DNA of 64,000 bases. Source: Mesodorylaimus sp. YZB2_4. Lineage: Eukaryota > Nematoda > Enoplea > Dorylaimida > Dorylaimidae. A program made the translations under genes and the position numbers. The stretch lies in contig JASANH010000499.1 in assembly GCA_030248295.1 (NCBI GenBank), positions 124,001-188,000 of the forward strand, written 5' to 3'. Each line of letters begins with the position of its first letter. The first letter of the stretch is position 1. This document shows positions 1 through 12,584 of this stretch, in pieces. The notes beneath the pieces were generated by a model, which saw nothing but the letters and a program-made list of their open reading frames with translations, was not told the origin of the DNA and made no database searches.

Positions 1-1034
1 ACATTGGAAGCTGCTGTGATTACATCTTTTCCTCGTGCTGATCGTGTGCACTTAGACCCGCTCTACAGTATTTCCTAACTAGCGTAATTTTCTAGATCAA
101 AGTGGTCCCATTCCAAAGGCTAGTAGCCGTCAGAAAGATTATGCGTCACTTGTGCAAGCGCAACTTACAAAAGTTGTTTGAAAAAGAGTTCTGAAGAGAA
201 TATAGAGAAAAAAGAGTATTTTAGTTTGTACTAAAGCAGTCCCTCCTGATATTGTCACATTTTCTTTCCATCCAATGCTGGTGATATTAACCGGATCGAC
301 TGTATATTTAAAAAGAATATAAGAGCCAAGTTTAAATCCAGACGCGCTTTGTCTATTTTCCATTTACAGTCGAACAAGAGACAAAGAACCCTATCAAAAG
401 TAGGTCTTTTTTCAGTGCTGATCACAACTGAATTGTGTACACTTAGGAAATGCCATCTGGTGGTATCTGGGGAAGAAACTCGTTATCTTCTACTCTTGAT
501 AAGTACTGACCGTAGCTCACAGTGCATCATCCTCCTACCTTGAAAGTGCTGTCACATATGACATTGACTCTCCAAGTTTGACAATAGAGCGGTAATTCAA
601 ATTGATATCCTTGTATCCGTGTTCATGGCTCACCATAGCATGTAAAAAGTATGTGCGCGTGCGCAAGTGACAATTGACTGAGATCACGAGAACGATAAAT
701 ACAACCCCGTCAGACGCGCAACTTGGTTACAAAACGTGTAACCAATTTTTTCACGTCTATTTTCGTATAATGAAAACATGCGAGAGATATGGAGATGTAG
801 AATCATTTTGAAAACTTTTTAAAATATTCATTTGGTGACAATGACAGCGACGCGCAAAAACCAAAGATCCTGACAGATTTGCGCCTCACCTATGTACAGT
901 AGTCGCTCCCCGGCGAGTGTTCTCTGATTGGGCTTGATTTTAAAAATCAACTTGCTCTTATTCCGACATACAGTAGGTGTATTGTATGTGCAACTCAAAA
1001 GTGCCTTTAATCATTGTGATAAACATCCACTATT
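1..1034. other. Intergenic stretch, no gene identified
   Basis: I see no gene I can support here. One 74-residue open frame on the minus strand (139-363) has a fairly natural composition but no recognisable motif and no clear splice sites. The sequence is AT-rich with scattered TACAGTA/TACTGTA heptamers (about 64-70, 895 and 970). Confidence 0.4.
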
Positions 1035-1816
1035 GTCACGGCCGGATCGGTTCTAGATGTTTCGATCCGGTTTCAGTTCTAGGCCTTTCGGTTTGGTTCA
1101 ATTTTTCGGTTCGAGGGCACTGGTTTTTCCTGAGCAATTCAGCCGCAACTTAGACGATTATTTCTGATATTTTACCTCCACAAAGCATGTTGCATAGAAA
1201 ATCGCCATCATATAAAATGAAAGCAAGCCATATTTTAAGCTGAACATGAATTCAGATCAAAATGCTCAGTACGCCATCATTGCCACTAGGCTGGGGTGTG
1301 ACTCAAGCGAGCCAAGTGTTACCAGGTCTGCAACCAATAATGCCCCAGATGCAGGTGCAGATTGCCCTAAAACACAACTTCCCATAAAACTGCAAAGAAG
1401 GCCCTTTAAAAAAACTGCTTCCCAGACACCTAACAACAATTCTAAGCAAGCCATGACGGCGCATTTGAATGTCATATCAGTATTCAAAGGCGCCAAAAAC
1501 TTCCGTTGCTTCAGCGAGATCTCCACCCAGCTTCTCATCATCGAAAACACCATTTGGACCAAAGACATTGTCGAGAGAGCTAACAATAAGACAAAGTGCC
1601 AATATCTGAAGATGCCCTAAAAATGCCCTGAAAATCTCAGATTGCCCTAGAAATGTCACTGCCCTAAAACCTGCCCTTACAGCTCACAATTGCTCTAGAT
1701 TTAGGGCAATTACCCTGCACCTGGCAACACTGACCGCAGTGTTTCCAGGTGAAGGTTCGATTCCAGGAACTGAACCGAAAACCGAACCGATTGAACCAGA
1801 CTGATCCGCCCGTGAC
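1035..1816. mobile_element. Nonautonomous DNA transposon with GTCACGG terminal inverted repeats, copy 1
   Basis: The left end reads GTCACGGCCGGATCGGTTC. The reverse complement of the right end reads GTCACGGGCGGATCAGT, giving terminal inverted repeats. The subterminal regions are full of CGGTTCGGTT-type motifs on the left and their complement (AACCGAACCG) on the right. The interior carries many GCCCT words spaced irregularly at about 8-15 bp (1605-1720). A clearly related copy lies at 40888-41861. No transposase is encoded and the open frames inside are not conserved between copies, so this is a MITE-like element. No target-site duplication is obvious to me, so the exact ends are uncertain by a few bases. 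Confidence 0.75.
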
Positions 1817-2099
1817 ACTTCATATTGCAACCTCGACTACTGTATGAACAGTCTCATCTCCCCCACTGGTTCTTGCTGTAAGAAAACTGAATCGACAAAA
1901 CATTTATTCATTCAGGAATTTTGGTCGTCGATGTTGCAGCATCACCATTTTTGGAATGCCAATATCTGGTGATTATGAGACACTTGCCCACGGCCCTATT
2001 TCTTGTGTACTCACGGTTACAATACGAATATGATACTCCAAGAAATCATTGACGAAACTCTGCAGTTAGCACGAACAATTCCAGCAAAAATCGCAGAAA

Positions 2100-2327
2100 A
2101 AGCGCACGAAAAGCAAAAAAAAGAGGGAAAAGAACACAAAAACAAAAAAACAAGACAAAAAAAAAAAAAAAACCAAAAAAAACCCCACAAAACAAAAAAA
2201 AAGAAAGGGGAAAAAAAAAAGAAAAAGGAACCAAAAAAAGAGAGCCCCAAAAAAAAAAAACACAAACCAAAAACAAAAAAAAAAAAAAAAAAAAACCCAA
2301 AAAAAAAAAAAAAAAAAAAAAAAAACC
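2100..2327. repeat. A-rich low-complexity tract
   Basis: About 230 bp consist almost only of A with short C or G interruptions, including long uninterrupted A runs near 2276-2325. The open frames through it code for poly-lysine or poly-phenylalanine on the two strands and are artefacts of composition. Confidence 0.9.
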
Positions 2328-3323
2328 CGATTAGCATGGAGCGACAATTTGGAAAGCTGTTACTGAAGAATGTGTGAGCCATTCTCAACCAGGTTGCTCG
2401 GGAGCAGGGCGTGGCCTTCAATTTCCCAAACCAAGTTCTGCAAGGGTGTTCCTCTCGTTGTTTTTGCTGCTGCTTCCCCTAAAACTTCTTCAAACCGACT
2501 TTTTCGCCAAAATGATTGTTACATAGAATTCTGATATTCGGCAAATTTGACCCTCTTGCTTGCGCAGCAGCTTACAACTAATGCACGCCAAACGTTTTTT
2601 TAGAATTCCATGAACTTGATAAGGACACTTTGTCCGTCCTCTTTTGGAGATCTCCTTAAAAAATTGCTACATGCTTGTGTATTTTTGAAGCAAGATATAG
2701 GACCGTGGACAAGTGAAACATCGCCATCAATTTGGTTTGTGCGCCTTATTCATGAGGTAACATTGCTGGTCGCACGATACTTTTGATTAGGCTCAGTAGT
2801 GTTGCGAACGAAACCATTCATAAAAGATATTTTCCCAACAGGCATAAGCGGAGAAAAATTTCAATGGAATCAATTCAAAAAATATCTCCGCTTGTAATGG
2901 GCCTACTTTGGATCCCGCGTGATATCTTGAAAGCATATGGACTCTGTCGACCTAGGCTCCCACAGAGCTGTCGTTAGCAGCATTTGAATCGTTTCCCAAG
3001 ATTTTCTGAAACGCGCATTTTTTTATCCGCCTGGACAATAACTGCACCTCTCCGCACTATTTTCTGAACATTCCCAAGCTGTTATGCGAAGGTCAAACGG
3101 TTCGAAATTTGAATTCTAAATCATAGCTCAAAAATGTGCAAATCGGGATTCAATGTACTGAAATTATGTAAATTTTTATTTCACATGTTGATATTGACGA
3201 AATATTCACGAGGATTTTTAGGTATGCTGTGCATGAGAAGTAAGAATGAGCTCTTATTTAAGGAGTTCTGCGCAGCCTGCAGTATTGTACAAAAGTATCA
3301 GAGAAATACTATTCTCCAACAAG

Positions 3324-3581
3324 ATGAGTGCAGTTAGTCTTTATTTTTTACTTTCTGCCTGCGTTTTAACCAGCGCTCTTAGCTTGAATAAAAAGCGTGA
3401 CATCTCCTCACGCTCCATCCCAAACGTCTCCGTATACGTGCCCTCTGTTGGAGTCAATGTGCGAGGCCGAAGTGTTCCCTCCGATTCGTCGAGTGATGGC
3501 AAGGACAGCAACAGCAAGGCTGGAAAGAGCAATGAAAGTGAAGGTGACAAAAGTGATGCGGGTGATTCTAAGGAAAAATGA
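3324..3581 (+). CDS. Small secreted peptide precursor (putative)
   Basis: This 85-residue single-exon protein begins with a clean signal peptide: Met, a short hydrophobic core of Leu/Val/Phe/Cys/Ala, and a small-residue cleavage site after about residue 20 (SALS). A dibasic KKR follows at once. Next comes a segment of about 21 residues rich in Ser, Val and Pro ending in RGR, then a hydrophilic Ser/Asp/Lys/Glu tail. That layout fits a processed neuropeptide or other secreted peptide precursor. I chose the ATG at 3324 rather than the upstream in-frame ATG at 3246 because only the later one puts the hydrophobic core at the N-terminus. A TATA-like TATTTAAG lies at 3255-3262, about 65 bp upstream. 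I recognise no family, and the peptide-hormone role is inference. Confidence 0.5.
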   Translation: MSAVSLYFLLSACVLTSALSLNKKRDISSRSIPNVSVYVPSVGVNVRGRSVPSDSSSDGKDSNSKAGKSNESEGDKSDAGDSKEK

Positions 3582-5696
3582 GTGAGTAGAATTTGAGAAG
3601 TTACTCGCAGTTCGAGACTGTTTAGTAATAATTGTGCTGCGGATTTTAAAAGTTTTCTTTCGGAAACTTGTGAACTTGTGCTACACTTGCAGTTCCTGCT
3701 ACGAACAGAAAATGTAGCACAAGTGAGTTCCTACGCTATCAGAGCTGGCTGAGCGATTGTCACAGAAAGGAGGCACCAACTCGAGCTGCCTGCCAGTGTG
3801 ACGAAGCTCGATCTGCCAGCGAGATGCTTGCATATGCCTGCTGGTGGAGACAATGAGCAGAAGGGTAACGCGACGGTCGCGAGAAATTTAAAAGCGCAAG
3901 CTGCCAGAAACTGTGAATTGGTAATGGGAGTATATTGGAGAAGACACGGCGGAAGCAGACTCTAAAAAGCATTTCAGCCCCAGTCGTCGATTCCTGAAGA
4001 GTGCCCAAAGATTATGTTTTTCACCCTGGCTTGGTTCATGAACCCTGACTGCAGTTCATCCGTCTTCCTCCACTATGAAGGATTGGTGAAGGGACTCAAA
4101 CCAGCTTCCCAAATGAACCAACCCATCCTCTTGGGTGTCAGTCAGCAAGCGGAAGACCCTATGGCGGCATTTGAGGTAACAAGTGGGGATATACGTGCAG
4201 TGCTCTCAGTAAATCAGGAATCACATAATCACTGCCAGATATATGCTGCACGTACTCGCGAGATGCGGTTACAGCATACCGGGTGCATACCGGGTTACAG
4301 CATACCGGGTACATAGTTTTCGTGCATGAATGCTAAACTATTAGAAGAACTTGCCAGACTGTCATAATCTCTTAATGGGCTCAGAATAAACTGGTTCCTT
4401 TCTTTAGTTAGTTCAGCTGACAAGCTGACTGACTGCCTGACATTCGTGAGCCAAGTATTTATTATTAGTGCGTGAAACTGGCTTTTATATGAGATTCTCG
4501 ACTAATTATCAATCACTCTAAGGTGTTGCGTAAATCAAGAATTGTGACAAAGAAGCACTGCCGCGCCGTCACATTTATCCCTTCATCCCTTCGCAAGTGT
4601 AACCCTCGTGCCTGGTAGGCCATGGCGAGTGAGCTAGAGTAATCAATATCTTCTGGTTGGAAAACGTCAATCCCTCGGGATAATGTTTCAGCATTATCTG
4701 CAGTCGTACAGGTTTTGTTACACGTGTTGACTAAAGCAGACTTCGCAAACCATTTTACAAAACTATGGCCAGTTGAAAAGTCTTTCACTCGAATGACCCC
4801 GAATGGCCCTTGCTCGAATGCCATGGTCTTCTATGAGCATCTACTGCATTATTGTCAGCCCCTGTTTGGTATCCCCATAAAAGATATCGACCTCCTCCTC
4901 ATGTTTGGGTGTCCATGTAGACTTTAAGCGACCACTGCTGGCATGCTGGGTTGGTCTTGCAGCTCCTTTGTCAATACCAAACAAAATCCAGTGGGTGACT
5001 GCAATAATTGTTGCTTCTTTCTCGTACTTTGTCCCGTCCTCCTCACCTACGCCCTACTGTTCAACGTCTGTTCAACTATATGTACTTTGCGCAAGTACAA
5101 ACCACAGAGTTTCTGACAGGTTGCCCAGCTGCCTATAGAAATTAATCGGCTAACTCATCTATACTTACAATTAGAGCACAGTACACTAACGTGGGTGGTG
5201 TGTGAATAGCACCCAAATATAGGCCCACGGCGCAATGTGGTGAAAACCTATGTCATAGTTATTCTTTTTTTTGCCTCATCAACTGCCACTGACACTCATG
5301 AGGTGCGCCTGCGTGAATAATGCTTTCCTAACATCCGGACTGGAAAGTGTGACAAGTGAGTCACATGCACCGCACGCTCAATACATGACGCAGTGTGATA
5401 AACGTCATCATCCATCACACGCGCGTTGCTGCATGCTGTTTTCGCCAAAGTAAAGATAGCGTTTGAAAGAGGATTGACTCATTGCGTGAAGTGACGATTA
5501 CAACCGCATTTCACCAAAATACACAGACCTGTTTTAAAAGTACACAGATAAGACTTTTTCCAAAGTGCCGACGCCTGTCTAGAGGTGGCATACACTTCAG
5601 AGTTCAAAGCGAGACACTAAACAGCAAAGTAGCTCTAGTCAGCGCCTGCTGGTAGCATCTGTTCCTCCTCCATTTTCTATCCCCCTCTCGTAGAGA
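3582..5696. other. Intergenic stretch with one doubtful minus-strand ORF and a small tandem repeat
   Basis: About 2.1 kb lack a firm gene. A minus-strand frame of 103 residues (4513-4824) begins ATGGCATTC after an ACC context and has a natural amino-acid composition, but no motif I know. It could be an exon or chance. A short direct repeat of a GTTACAGCATACCGGGT unit lies at about 4271-4315. The last bases upstream of 5697 presumably hold the helicase gene promoter, but no TATA element is evident. Confidence 0.35.
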
Positions 5697-8242
5697 ATGA
5701 CCAGCTCAAACTCGATTACCTCCAATAATGGCAATCGTCAAGAGAAAATCCAATTCACTGGGCCAGCTCAAACGTCTTTCGACACACTCGCCCAACTATC
5801 GATATATTCTTTGGATACACACTGCCCGAAATGGAAAGACGGTGATAAACCTAATAATTACATGATTCCCCCAATATTCCTCTTCAAAAATGCTGATAAA
5901 AGCGATGAGGATGTAGAATGTCTAAAAGTAGAATATGAAAAACAAAAGTCCAAAGGAAAGAAACGTGAAATTCAGTCACAGCTTCAACGACCAATTATTG
6001 TTCGATTTTCGGACACAGCCGAACACATCGTGTATGATGCAATACACCAATTAGTTCAGGAGAATTTCCAAGCCCCATTTTTGGTTGTTCAAAATTTAAA
6101 TCTCGACAAAATCAGACATCAACTAGGACACATTTTTCCACAAATTAAACCTGAAATACTGGCGGCCTATGATCCATTTATTCGAGAATATGATTTCATC
6201 CTGCTTGGGCCCCACATCGGAATTGTGGTGGTCGAAGTAAAAGGATCGCATTTTACGCAATCGAAAGATTTTTCTCCTAAAAATCGAAGCTTGCCAGAAC
6301 ATATTGCCAATGGAATAAAACAGTTGGAATCATTTGATAAATTTCTAGATTTTTTGAAAGAATGTACTGATACTGTAGAAGAGTCGACTCCAGTGCGCAA
6401 AATCCTTTTTTTGGCCAATTTGGATAAAAAGAGAGTGGCTGATTGGATAAAGAATTTCGAAGAATCTGTGCAATCGACAATAAAAAACAGATTCAAAAAT
6501 GGAATTACATATTGGTTAAAAGATGACACGTTAAATTCGGAGTTCCACAAAGGAAAACCACCTCTGTATGACAAACTTAGAGAAATACTGGAATCGTCAT
6601 GCGAAATTTCCAACCAACTTTTCGAAACCTATGCCCCAATTATTGCTGGCCTAAGCTCTCTGACCATTTTGAAAAATCAGAATGCCCATTTTGGATTAGA
6701 CGCGATGAAAATGTCTGAATTCGAGGCTGCCATGGAAGAAAACAGCCGACTTTGGGGCCAGGACCCGCTTGGTGCGCTTAATCGATGCAATTCCGCTTCA
6801 GGAGTCCAAAAACTTGAAAATAAAACGGTAGTCGAACATTTCTCAAAGCTTATTATCCTCACGCCCGAACAACAGAAAGCCTTGAATGGACCAGACCAAC
6901 AATTTATTGTTGGTGCGGCGGGGACTGGAAAAACAATTGTTCTTCAAGAAAAGGCCTTGCAATTGCTCAGAAACGGGGAGTCAGTCATGGTTTTAGCGTC
7001 TCTCGGTCATATGGAACGATATTATCAACTGTTTCGTGGATATGGCATGAAAGACTTCAAAATTCAATGCTGGGTAGAATTTGAAAAAGATAATTTTTTT
7101 CATTAAGGAATTCTGTGAAGCTTTTTAAACGTGCATTTGGTGGTCATAATTTTGAACCTAACGAAGCGAGTCTAGATGCAATATTCGAAGGAGATGAACT
7201 GAATGAATTCAATGAATCATTGCAGTCGCTCTCTTCCTATCATTTGATCATCGACGACGCAGTTGACACAGCGACTATTTCTTCCCCACACAGGGATTTT
7301 GTCGACCGTATTTCAGCTTTGTGCATGTGTCTGGCAATATTTCAATTCAGAAAAAGAATGCAGTTAGGAAAAATATTTTGGGCCGCCCTCGATCCTTTTT
7401 TATTGAATTTCAGCATTTCAGAAACTGTTTATAGCTTGGTTCTAAAAAATGTGATTCGATTTGGTGTCGACAGTGAAAACAAGGATTTGTATTTCTGCTC
7501 AGTTTTGGAGCGAGTAATGCGGTGTTCAGAAGAAATTTTCAAAACGACTTACGAGAACATTTTAAGCGATTTTGCTGCCAAGTGCACACTTGGTCACAAA
7601 GTACAAGGTCCCCGAGTTACTACGATACACATCAATTCGAGGAATCCATCGATTCTTTCATTGATACGCAATAAGCCTGACAATCCGTTGATGAATACTG
7701 TCAAGGGAGTACTCGATTTGTTGCTAGCACAGGGCTTTAAAATGGATGATATTGCCGTTGTGATTGATGACAGATATTTTGGAGAATTCTTTGGAGGAAG
7801 GTATAATTTCAAACATTTATTCTTAAAATGGTCAAATGTACTTTCTGTTCCTACTTCCCTAATTGGAATACTTGGAGATTTTGATTTTGAACTCCCTGAA
7901 AACCTGAATTTCAGTTCAATGACGCAGAGTAAAGTGGCACTGAAGTCACCGATGGTACCAAAGTTACCAGAGATTCCAAGGAAACCAAGATCCCCAGGTA
8001 CGAAAGAGAGCAAATATGTCAGGGCCAATACCAAGGATTCTAGCCGTGGAATAGAGCAGACGCTTCAAATGAACCATTGCCTCCAAGTGTCCTCGTTGGA
8101 ATGGCCAGTAGTGATTTACATTGGACCTCTTCCGAGTCAAGAGCTTGGGGTTAATCCATCTGACAGCGAAAAATATTATACTTATCGCGCTTATTCAAGA
8201 TGTACAGTCAAGTTGATCAAAATTTTTCTAGACCGTGATTAA
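5697..8242 (+). CDS. NERD-domain nuclease / superfamily 1 (UvrD-like) helicase protein
   Basis: The product is about 832 residues in two exons (5697-7073 and 7121-8242), with an inferred 47-nt GT-AG intron that keeps the frame (phase 0). The N-terminal half carries a NERD nuclease-like core: EYD at 164-166, then VVVEVKG around 177-183, which supplies the acidic-ExK signature. A Q-motif-like LTPEQQKAL (388-396 region) and a Walker A GAAGTGKT (406-413) follow. Exon 2 gives a Walker B-like LIIDDAVD (about 502-508), an SLEWPVV motif V-like stretch and YRAYSRC as motif VI. In the family, NERD is a predicted nuclease and the SF1 core unwinds nucleic acid with ATP. The usual Walker B DE is DD here, so activity may be altered. 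Without the intron the gene would be frameshifted by one change at 7074-7120. NERD-UvrD fusions are mainly bacterial, so transfer is possible. Confidence 0.75.
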
Positions 8243-10091
8243 AAGCTTGATTATTTCTGATGCTTTGAATATAATGTACTTTACTGCCGTAGGGTACAAA
8301 TTTTAAACTTTGACGCTCCTGCTTCAGCGCCATGTTTTTTGCGATTTCAGGAAAATAGCATTCAAAGTTTTTTCTGACTCTAACGAGATTTTTTTTGTAT
8401 GACTTCTCCTAATTTTGTTGGCGTTCAGTCTCCCTTCTCTAGATGGTTTCTCCAAACTCTCGAGGGTGGTTCACATCTGCAAATGTTTCCCAATACTGTG
8501 TTTAAAATTTCTGATGTTAAAGTCCCGATTAAGAGATTAGAGTGCTCAGGAAACTGACTCAGAGATGATTTGTTTGCCAGGGTCGAACTGCAAATAAATT
8601 GCAGGTGTCGCTCGTATCGTTAGATCAGCCAGAATAGAAGTAGTCTCAGTCGTGTTGCTGGGTCGAACACTACGTTTCATGGTTGAGAGAACGTACGGAC
8701 GGTAGGTTTGTGCTCGTCCTGTTGGCTCGTACTGTAGGTTTGTGCAGTATGAAGATAAAAAAGGATTTGGTCTTTCTACGAGATAAACCTCTGACCTCAT
8801 GGCCGCATCCGATGGGGGTTTTTCGGATCGGATCGCATCGCATCGGATCATATGAAATATATCTGTAATTTTCTTGACCAATCTTAAACGCGTCACCTTT
8901 TTTTAAAAATCTGCTCTTATGGGTGTTATATGGCAAACAGCGGCTCTTTTAAAACTGTGCCTTACTGCTCATCATGGATCTACTTTACAAGCTGGTTAAG
9001 TACTGTAAGATGGATACATGCTGCTTATGAATGATCCCACTCCCATAGCGTAATTTCAAACTTTTGTCACAAAATCGGGCGTTGCCTCGGTTTTTGTGAA
9101 CGAACTACAGGATTTAGCTGCTGCTGCTGTTCTGACGGCCAGGTAAAATAAACTAGGATATTTTAGTCAAGTCTGAAAGGTCGAAGACTACGAAGTAATA
9201 GAAGGCATATGTACAGTACACAGATTGCGATCCTAATTACAGACGGACAGAGAGAAAGGGTTCCTGCTATTAAAAGTGTTGGGTTGCCTGAGAGGCCGTT
9301 CAGTGCGCCCATCGAAAGGTTCTACGTGATTATAAAACGATGTTCAGAAAAAAACCTGTGCACTTTCTATTTTAAAGGCTAACATGAAAACTTGCATTAA
9401 AAAATTACAAATGAATGCTAAATTTAAAGTGCTAAATCGAGAGAACCTAAGAGATTTTCAATGCTTGTTTTAATTAGTAGACTTTACAAAAATAGGTTGA
9501 ATCCATTTCTCTCACTTTCTTTCGTTAAACCCAAAAGTCGATTCAGTCGCAAGGTTACTTGGTTGACTGTGCCTCTATATTGCCCGTGCCAAAAGTACAG
9601 CTCTCCTTTTTTGAAAACTTGCATATAACATAGTCCTATGCATTCTACACCGCTATATACGTGTTACTGAACTTATGTACGTAGATATTTTAAAAATCCT
9701 AACCCAAACTGTCTACATTTTTATAATACGTACTGTATGAGAGAAGCAACTGTTATTTTTTAAAGCATCTTATTTGACATTGCGGCTAATTTCCCTGAGG
9801 TTCAACATTTTTGGTACAAAAATATTCACCTATGTGCACAGATGCACAAATAGTCTAGATGTGCACGTTTAATGGAGGCATGGCTAACCAAGCCTTTTTT
9901 GGAGCTTCTTGAAGTGAGTACTGATTTACAATAACAACTAGAAAGTTCAAGAAATGAAATCACTACCCTCTTTCGTTTTTTATTTTTGTCATGCGTAAGT
10001 GCACTACATCTATCGATCGCTGCAGGCATTTTCTCGTACTTTTCATTTTCTGTCTGTCTGTTTACTCGGTAGCCAAGCACTTGAAAGCGCA
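8243..10091. other. Intergenic stretch, no gene identified
   Basis: I find no supported gene. A GATCGG/GCATCG-rich micro-repeat lies at about 8824-8852. Two TACAGTA/TACTGTA heptamers occur near 9217 and 9732. The last few hundred bases may include the 3' untranslated part of the LINE fossil that follows on the minus strand. Confidence 0.4.
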
Positions 10092-11165
10092 CTAAAACGG
10101 CACCGCACATGTAGGATTATAAGCAAGAAAGAACACAACTATAGGAAAATTAAATTTGTCATTTACATAAAACCCAGACTTGCTTTTTAAAATTATCCAA
10201 TGAGTCCATTGCTTTGTCACCAGCCTTTGGTTCCAGGCTGTAATAGTCGAGTAAAGAAAGCTCTGTTTGAATGATTCAGTTCGAGGAGCTGGCGTGACTA
10301 GCTGATGAGGCTGAATGAAACGGCTGCTAAAACGCCGGCCACAGTCATCAAGGTGAATAAATGTTCGATTTCGAAAGAATGCCCAGCCGTGATAAAATTT
10401 ATAAAATTGCATGAGCTTCAGTTATAGTCTCGCCTTTTCTTAAGCGATAAAAGATTCAGAGCACTCAACCCCGCATCGCACTGAATGGCCCAAATAGTCA
10501 GAATGGAACGTACCGCAAACTTTTGAGATCTCTCGAGGTCATCGATCAATGCCTTCTGCATAGGTGACCAAGAAGAGCAGCCGTAATCAAGTTTGGGTAG
10601 AAGACACTGCATATATACCGTTTTTAATACTCCTCTTGCATATTTACCGAATTGCCGTTTGAAGGCCCCAATCGTCTTCCGGGCATGCGAGGCCACATAA
10701 TGACAGTGTTCATAGAATTGCAAATTTGGCGAAAGAATCACGCCGAGATAAGTTACTGTTGCACTGAAAGAGATTTCTTGACCACGAAACACCTAATTTG
10801 GTTTAGTAGGTTCCGCTCGACCAAGCCAAAATAAAATCGATTGAGTCTTCTGAACATTGAAATCGAGTCCTAATTTGTCGACAAAATCGCTAACAAAGTC
10901 CAAAGCGGGCTGAACACGCGATAATTCAGACGAGGTTCTTGCAGGAACCAGGGGCGCAAGGTCATCTGCAAATGCCTGTAATAGGTAGTCGGGGAATGTT
11001 CTCCTGAATTCTGATAGCAGCGGGTCAATCAGCGATATGAACAAAGACGGCCCTAGTACTGTGCCTTGGGGCACTCCAGAGGTAACGGCTGACGTAGCTG
11101 AGGCACAGTTTCCCACTAAAATGAACTGGCTTCGATATACATTGATAGCCGCGACCACAGCAAAT
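10092..11165 (-). pseudogene. Degenerate LINE (non-LTR retrotransposon) reverse transcriptase
   Basis: The minus strand encodes the palm part of a LINE reverse transcriptase. SGVPQGTVLGP is the classic motif 4, FADD (for the catalytic F/YADD) follows, and then TYLGVIL and a C-terminal thumb ending in a typical RTESFKQSF...AWN region. The frame is broken twice. An in-frame TAG at about 10793-10795 follows EPTKPN, and a one-base frameshift near 10414 separates the last part (10092-10412). The protein starts abruptly in the middle of the RT domain at about 11165, so the copy is 5'-truncated, as is usual for LINEs. No endonuclease is left. The clade (CR1/Jockey-like) is a guess. Confidence 0.85.
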
Positions 11166-11180
11166 TTTCTTTCAAGCTCT

Positions 11181-11262
11181 TAATTAAAGTGTACCGATTC
11201 CTCCATAATTACAGCCAGAAATTAATTAAAGTGTACAGATTCCTACAGAAACAACCAGAAAT
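11181..11262. repeat. Two-copy tandem repeat of about 40 bp
   Basis: The motif TTAATTAAAGTGTAC followed by a CGATTCCT/AGATTCCT core and a CCAGAAA end occurs twice in a row, just beyond the 5' truncation point of the LINE fossil. It may belong to the element or to the target site. Confidence 0.7.
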
Positions 11263-11383
11263 TAAAAATAAAATCTTTTAGTCTCTTGAATTTTTTATTT
11301 TTGTCACTCGTAAGTACCATTGTACTTTTGTGTAATTTTTATTTTTCGTAACCAGCTCGTTTTTGTTTCAAGCACCTCCTTTT

Positions 11384-11669
11384 CTAGGTTTTGATCACGC
11401 AATGCCCTAAGTGCCACTCTGCCCCTGGCCCGAATAACAAGGTTCACGCAAACAATGGGGAAAGAACTGGCAATGACGGGAACCCAGTTGATGCGAAACT
11501 TGCTGTGATTCAACCAGAGGACAAGCTTTTTGAGAAGTCCTTTAAAGATCTTGTCTGGTTATCAAATTTTGAGAGATACTACTACCTTACACAGCTTCGT
11601 AGTTTGAACATCGCGTATGCGGATGCAGAAATGATATTCACGCAAAATAGTCAGCGCAAGCTAAATTAA
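11384..11669 (+). CDS. Possible terminal exon of an unrecognised gene
   Basis: An open frame of about 90 residues follows a plausible splice acceptor (TTTTCTAG ending near 11386) and ends at TAA 11667-11669. The peptide has a CPKC pair at the start, a hydrophilic middle and an amphipathic, aromatic-rich end (NFERYYYLTQL). I recognise no domain. No upstream exon was found, so it could also be a chance open frame. Confidence 0.25.
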
Positions 11670-12584
11670 CAGCATTTCAACATGCTTTAAAAGTAGGATC
11701 ATTGGGAGCCTGTCTGATTTCGCAATCATCGGGGGCATCCTGCCACATCACGGTGGGTCGACCTACTCGTATGTCTTATTGTTGCACATTATTTATTACG
11801 GAACTGGCCCCCCCTCCCCAATATTGCTGATACCTGGAAGCATTTTCACAGGTGCATGTGGCCTTATTCACATAGACCTACAGTACACATAATTTCTTCC
11901 CATGTCTGCGCTCTTCTTTGCCCTCCGCATGCAATAATACCTGATAGCAGTGTTCGCGTCTGAAAAGAGCTTTTGTTGGAACGAATACAAAATGTGTAAT
12001 TCATATTAAAATATTAGCAGTTCACTTTTTTATAGCGGTGTCCATGCGCTAAAAATACGGCAAAAACCATGGCTGTACGATTCAGAACTAGAATTAAAAT
12101 CAGACACGATAGGCATAGGCATCGTAAGGGCGTTAAAAAAGCTGCTAGGATTTTAGTTACGACCTTTTTAAAAGTTGTGTTTTCTTCCTTCGGAGCAGCA
12201 AGAACGGCAGAAGCAAACTTTATTATTTTTGCCCTTTCTTCTCGCATAAACGCAACTTTTCATGCCGTTTCTCTCGCCGGTTGAAAAGCCCAGAAATCCT
12301 GCCTGAAAATTATAACTAAAGTGGTTTTGGAGTCATGATGACTGGTGCATTAGCTTATCAAAACTGAAAAATTTACCGATGCACTGAATTTCAGCATAGC
12401 ACAAACGTAATTTCGAAATTGGGCCCGACCATTCTCTGCCTATTACTCGGTAGACAATAACTAAAGCGTGAGAACAACACCGCACGTTCAGGATTGCAAT
12501 GCCATGTCAACTTGCAAAATGCCTCTCACAAGATTCCATCATGTACCGCGAATCATGGTTTTGAGATTATCGGAGCAGTGCAGC

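Noticed and set aside
1246-1659. Overlapping open frames of 106-124 residues on both strands
   Set aside because: They lie inside the GTCACGG transposon, and the second copy does not keep the frames open.
2003-2421. Open frames coding for poly-lysine or poly-phenylalanine proteins
   Set aside because: They are reading frames through an A-rich low-complexity tract, present in several frames on both strands.
12014-12284. Complementary open frames of 71-77 residues
   Set aside because: One is basic, the other hydrophobic; neither has a motif, splice site context or repeat support.
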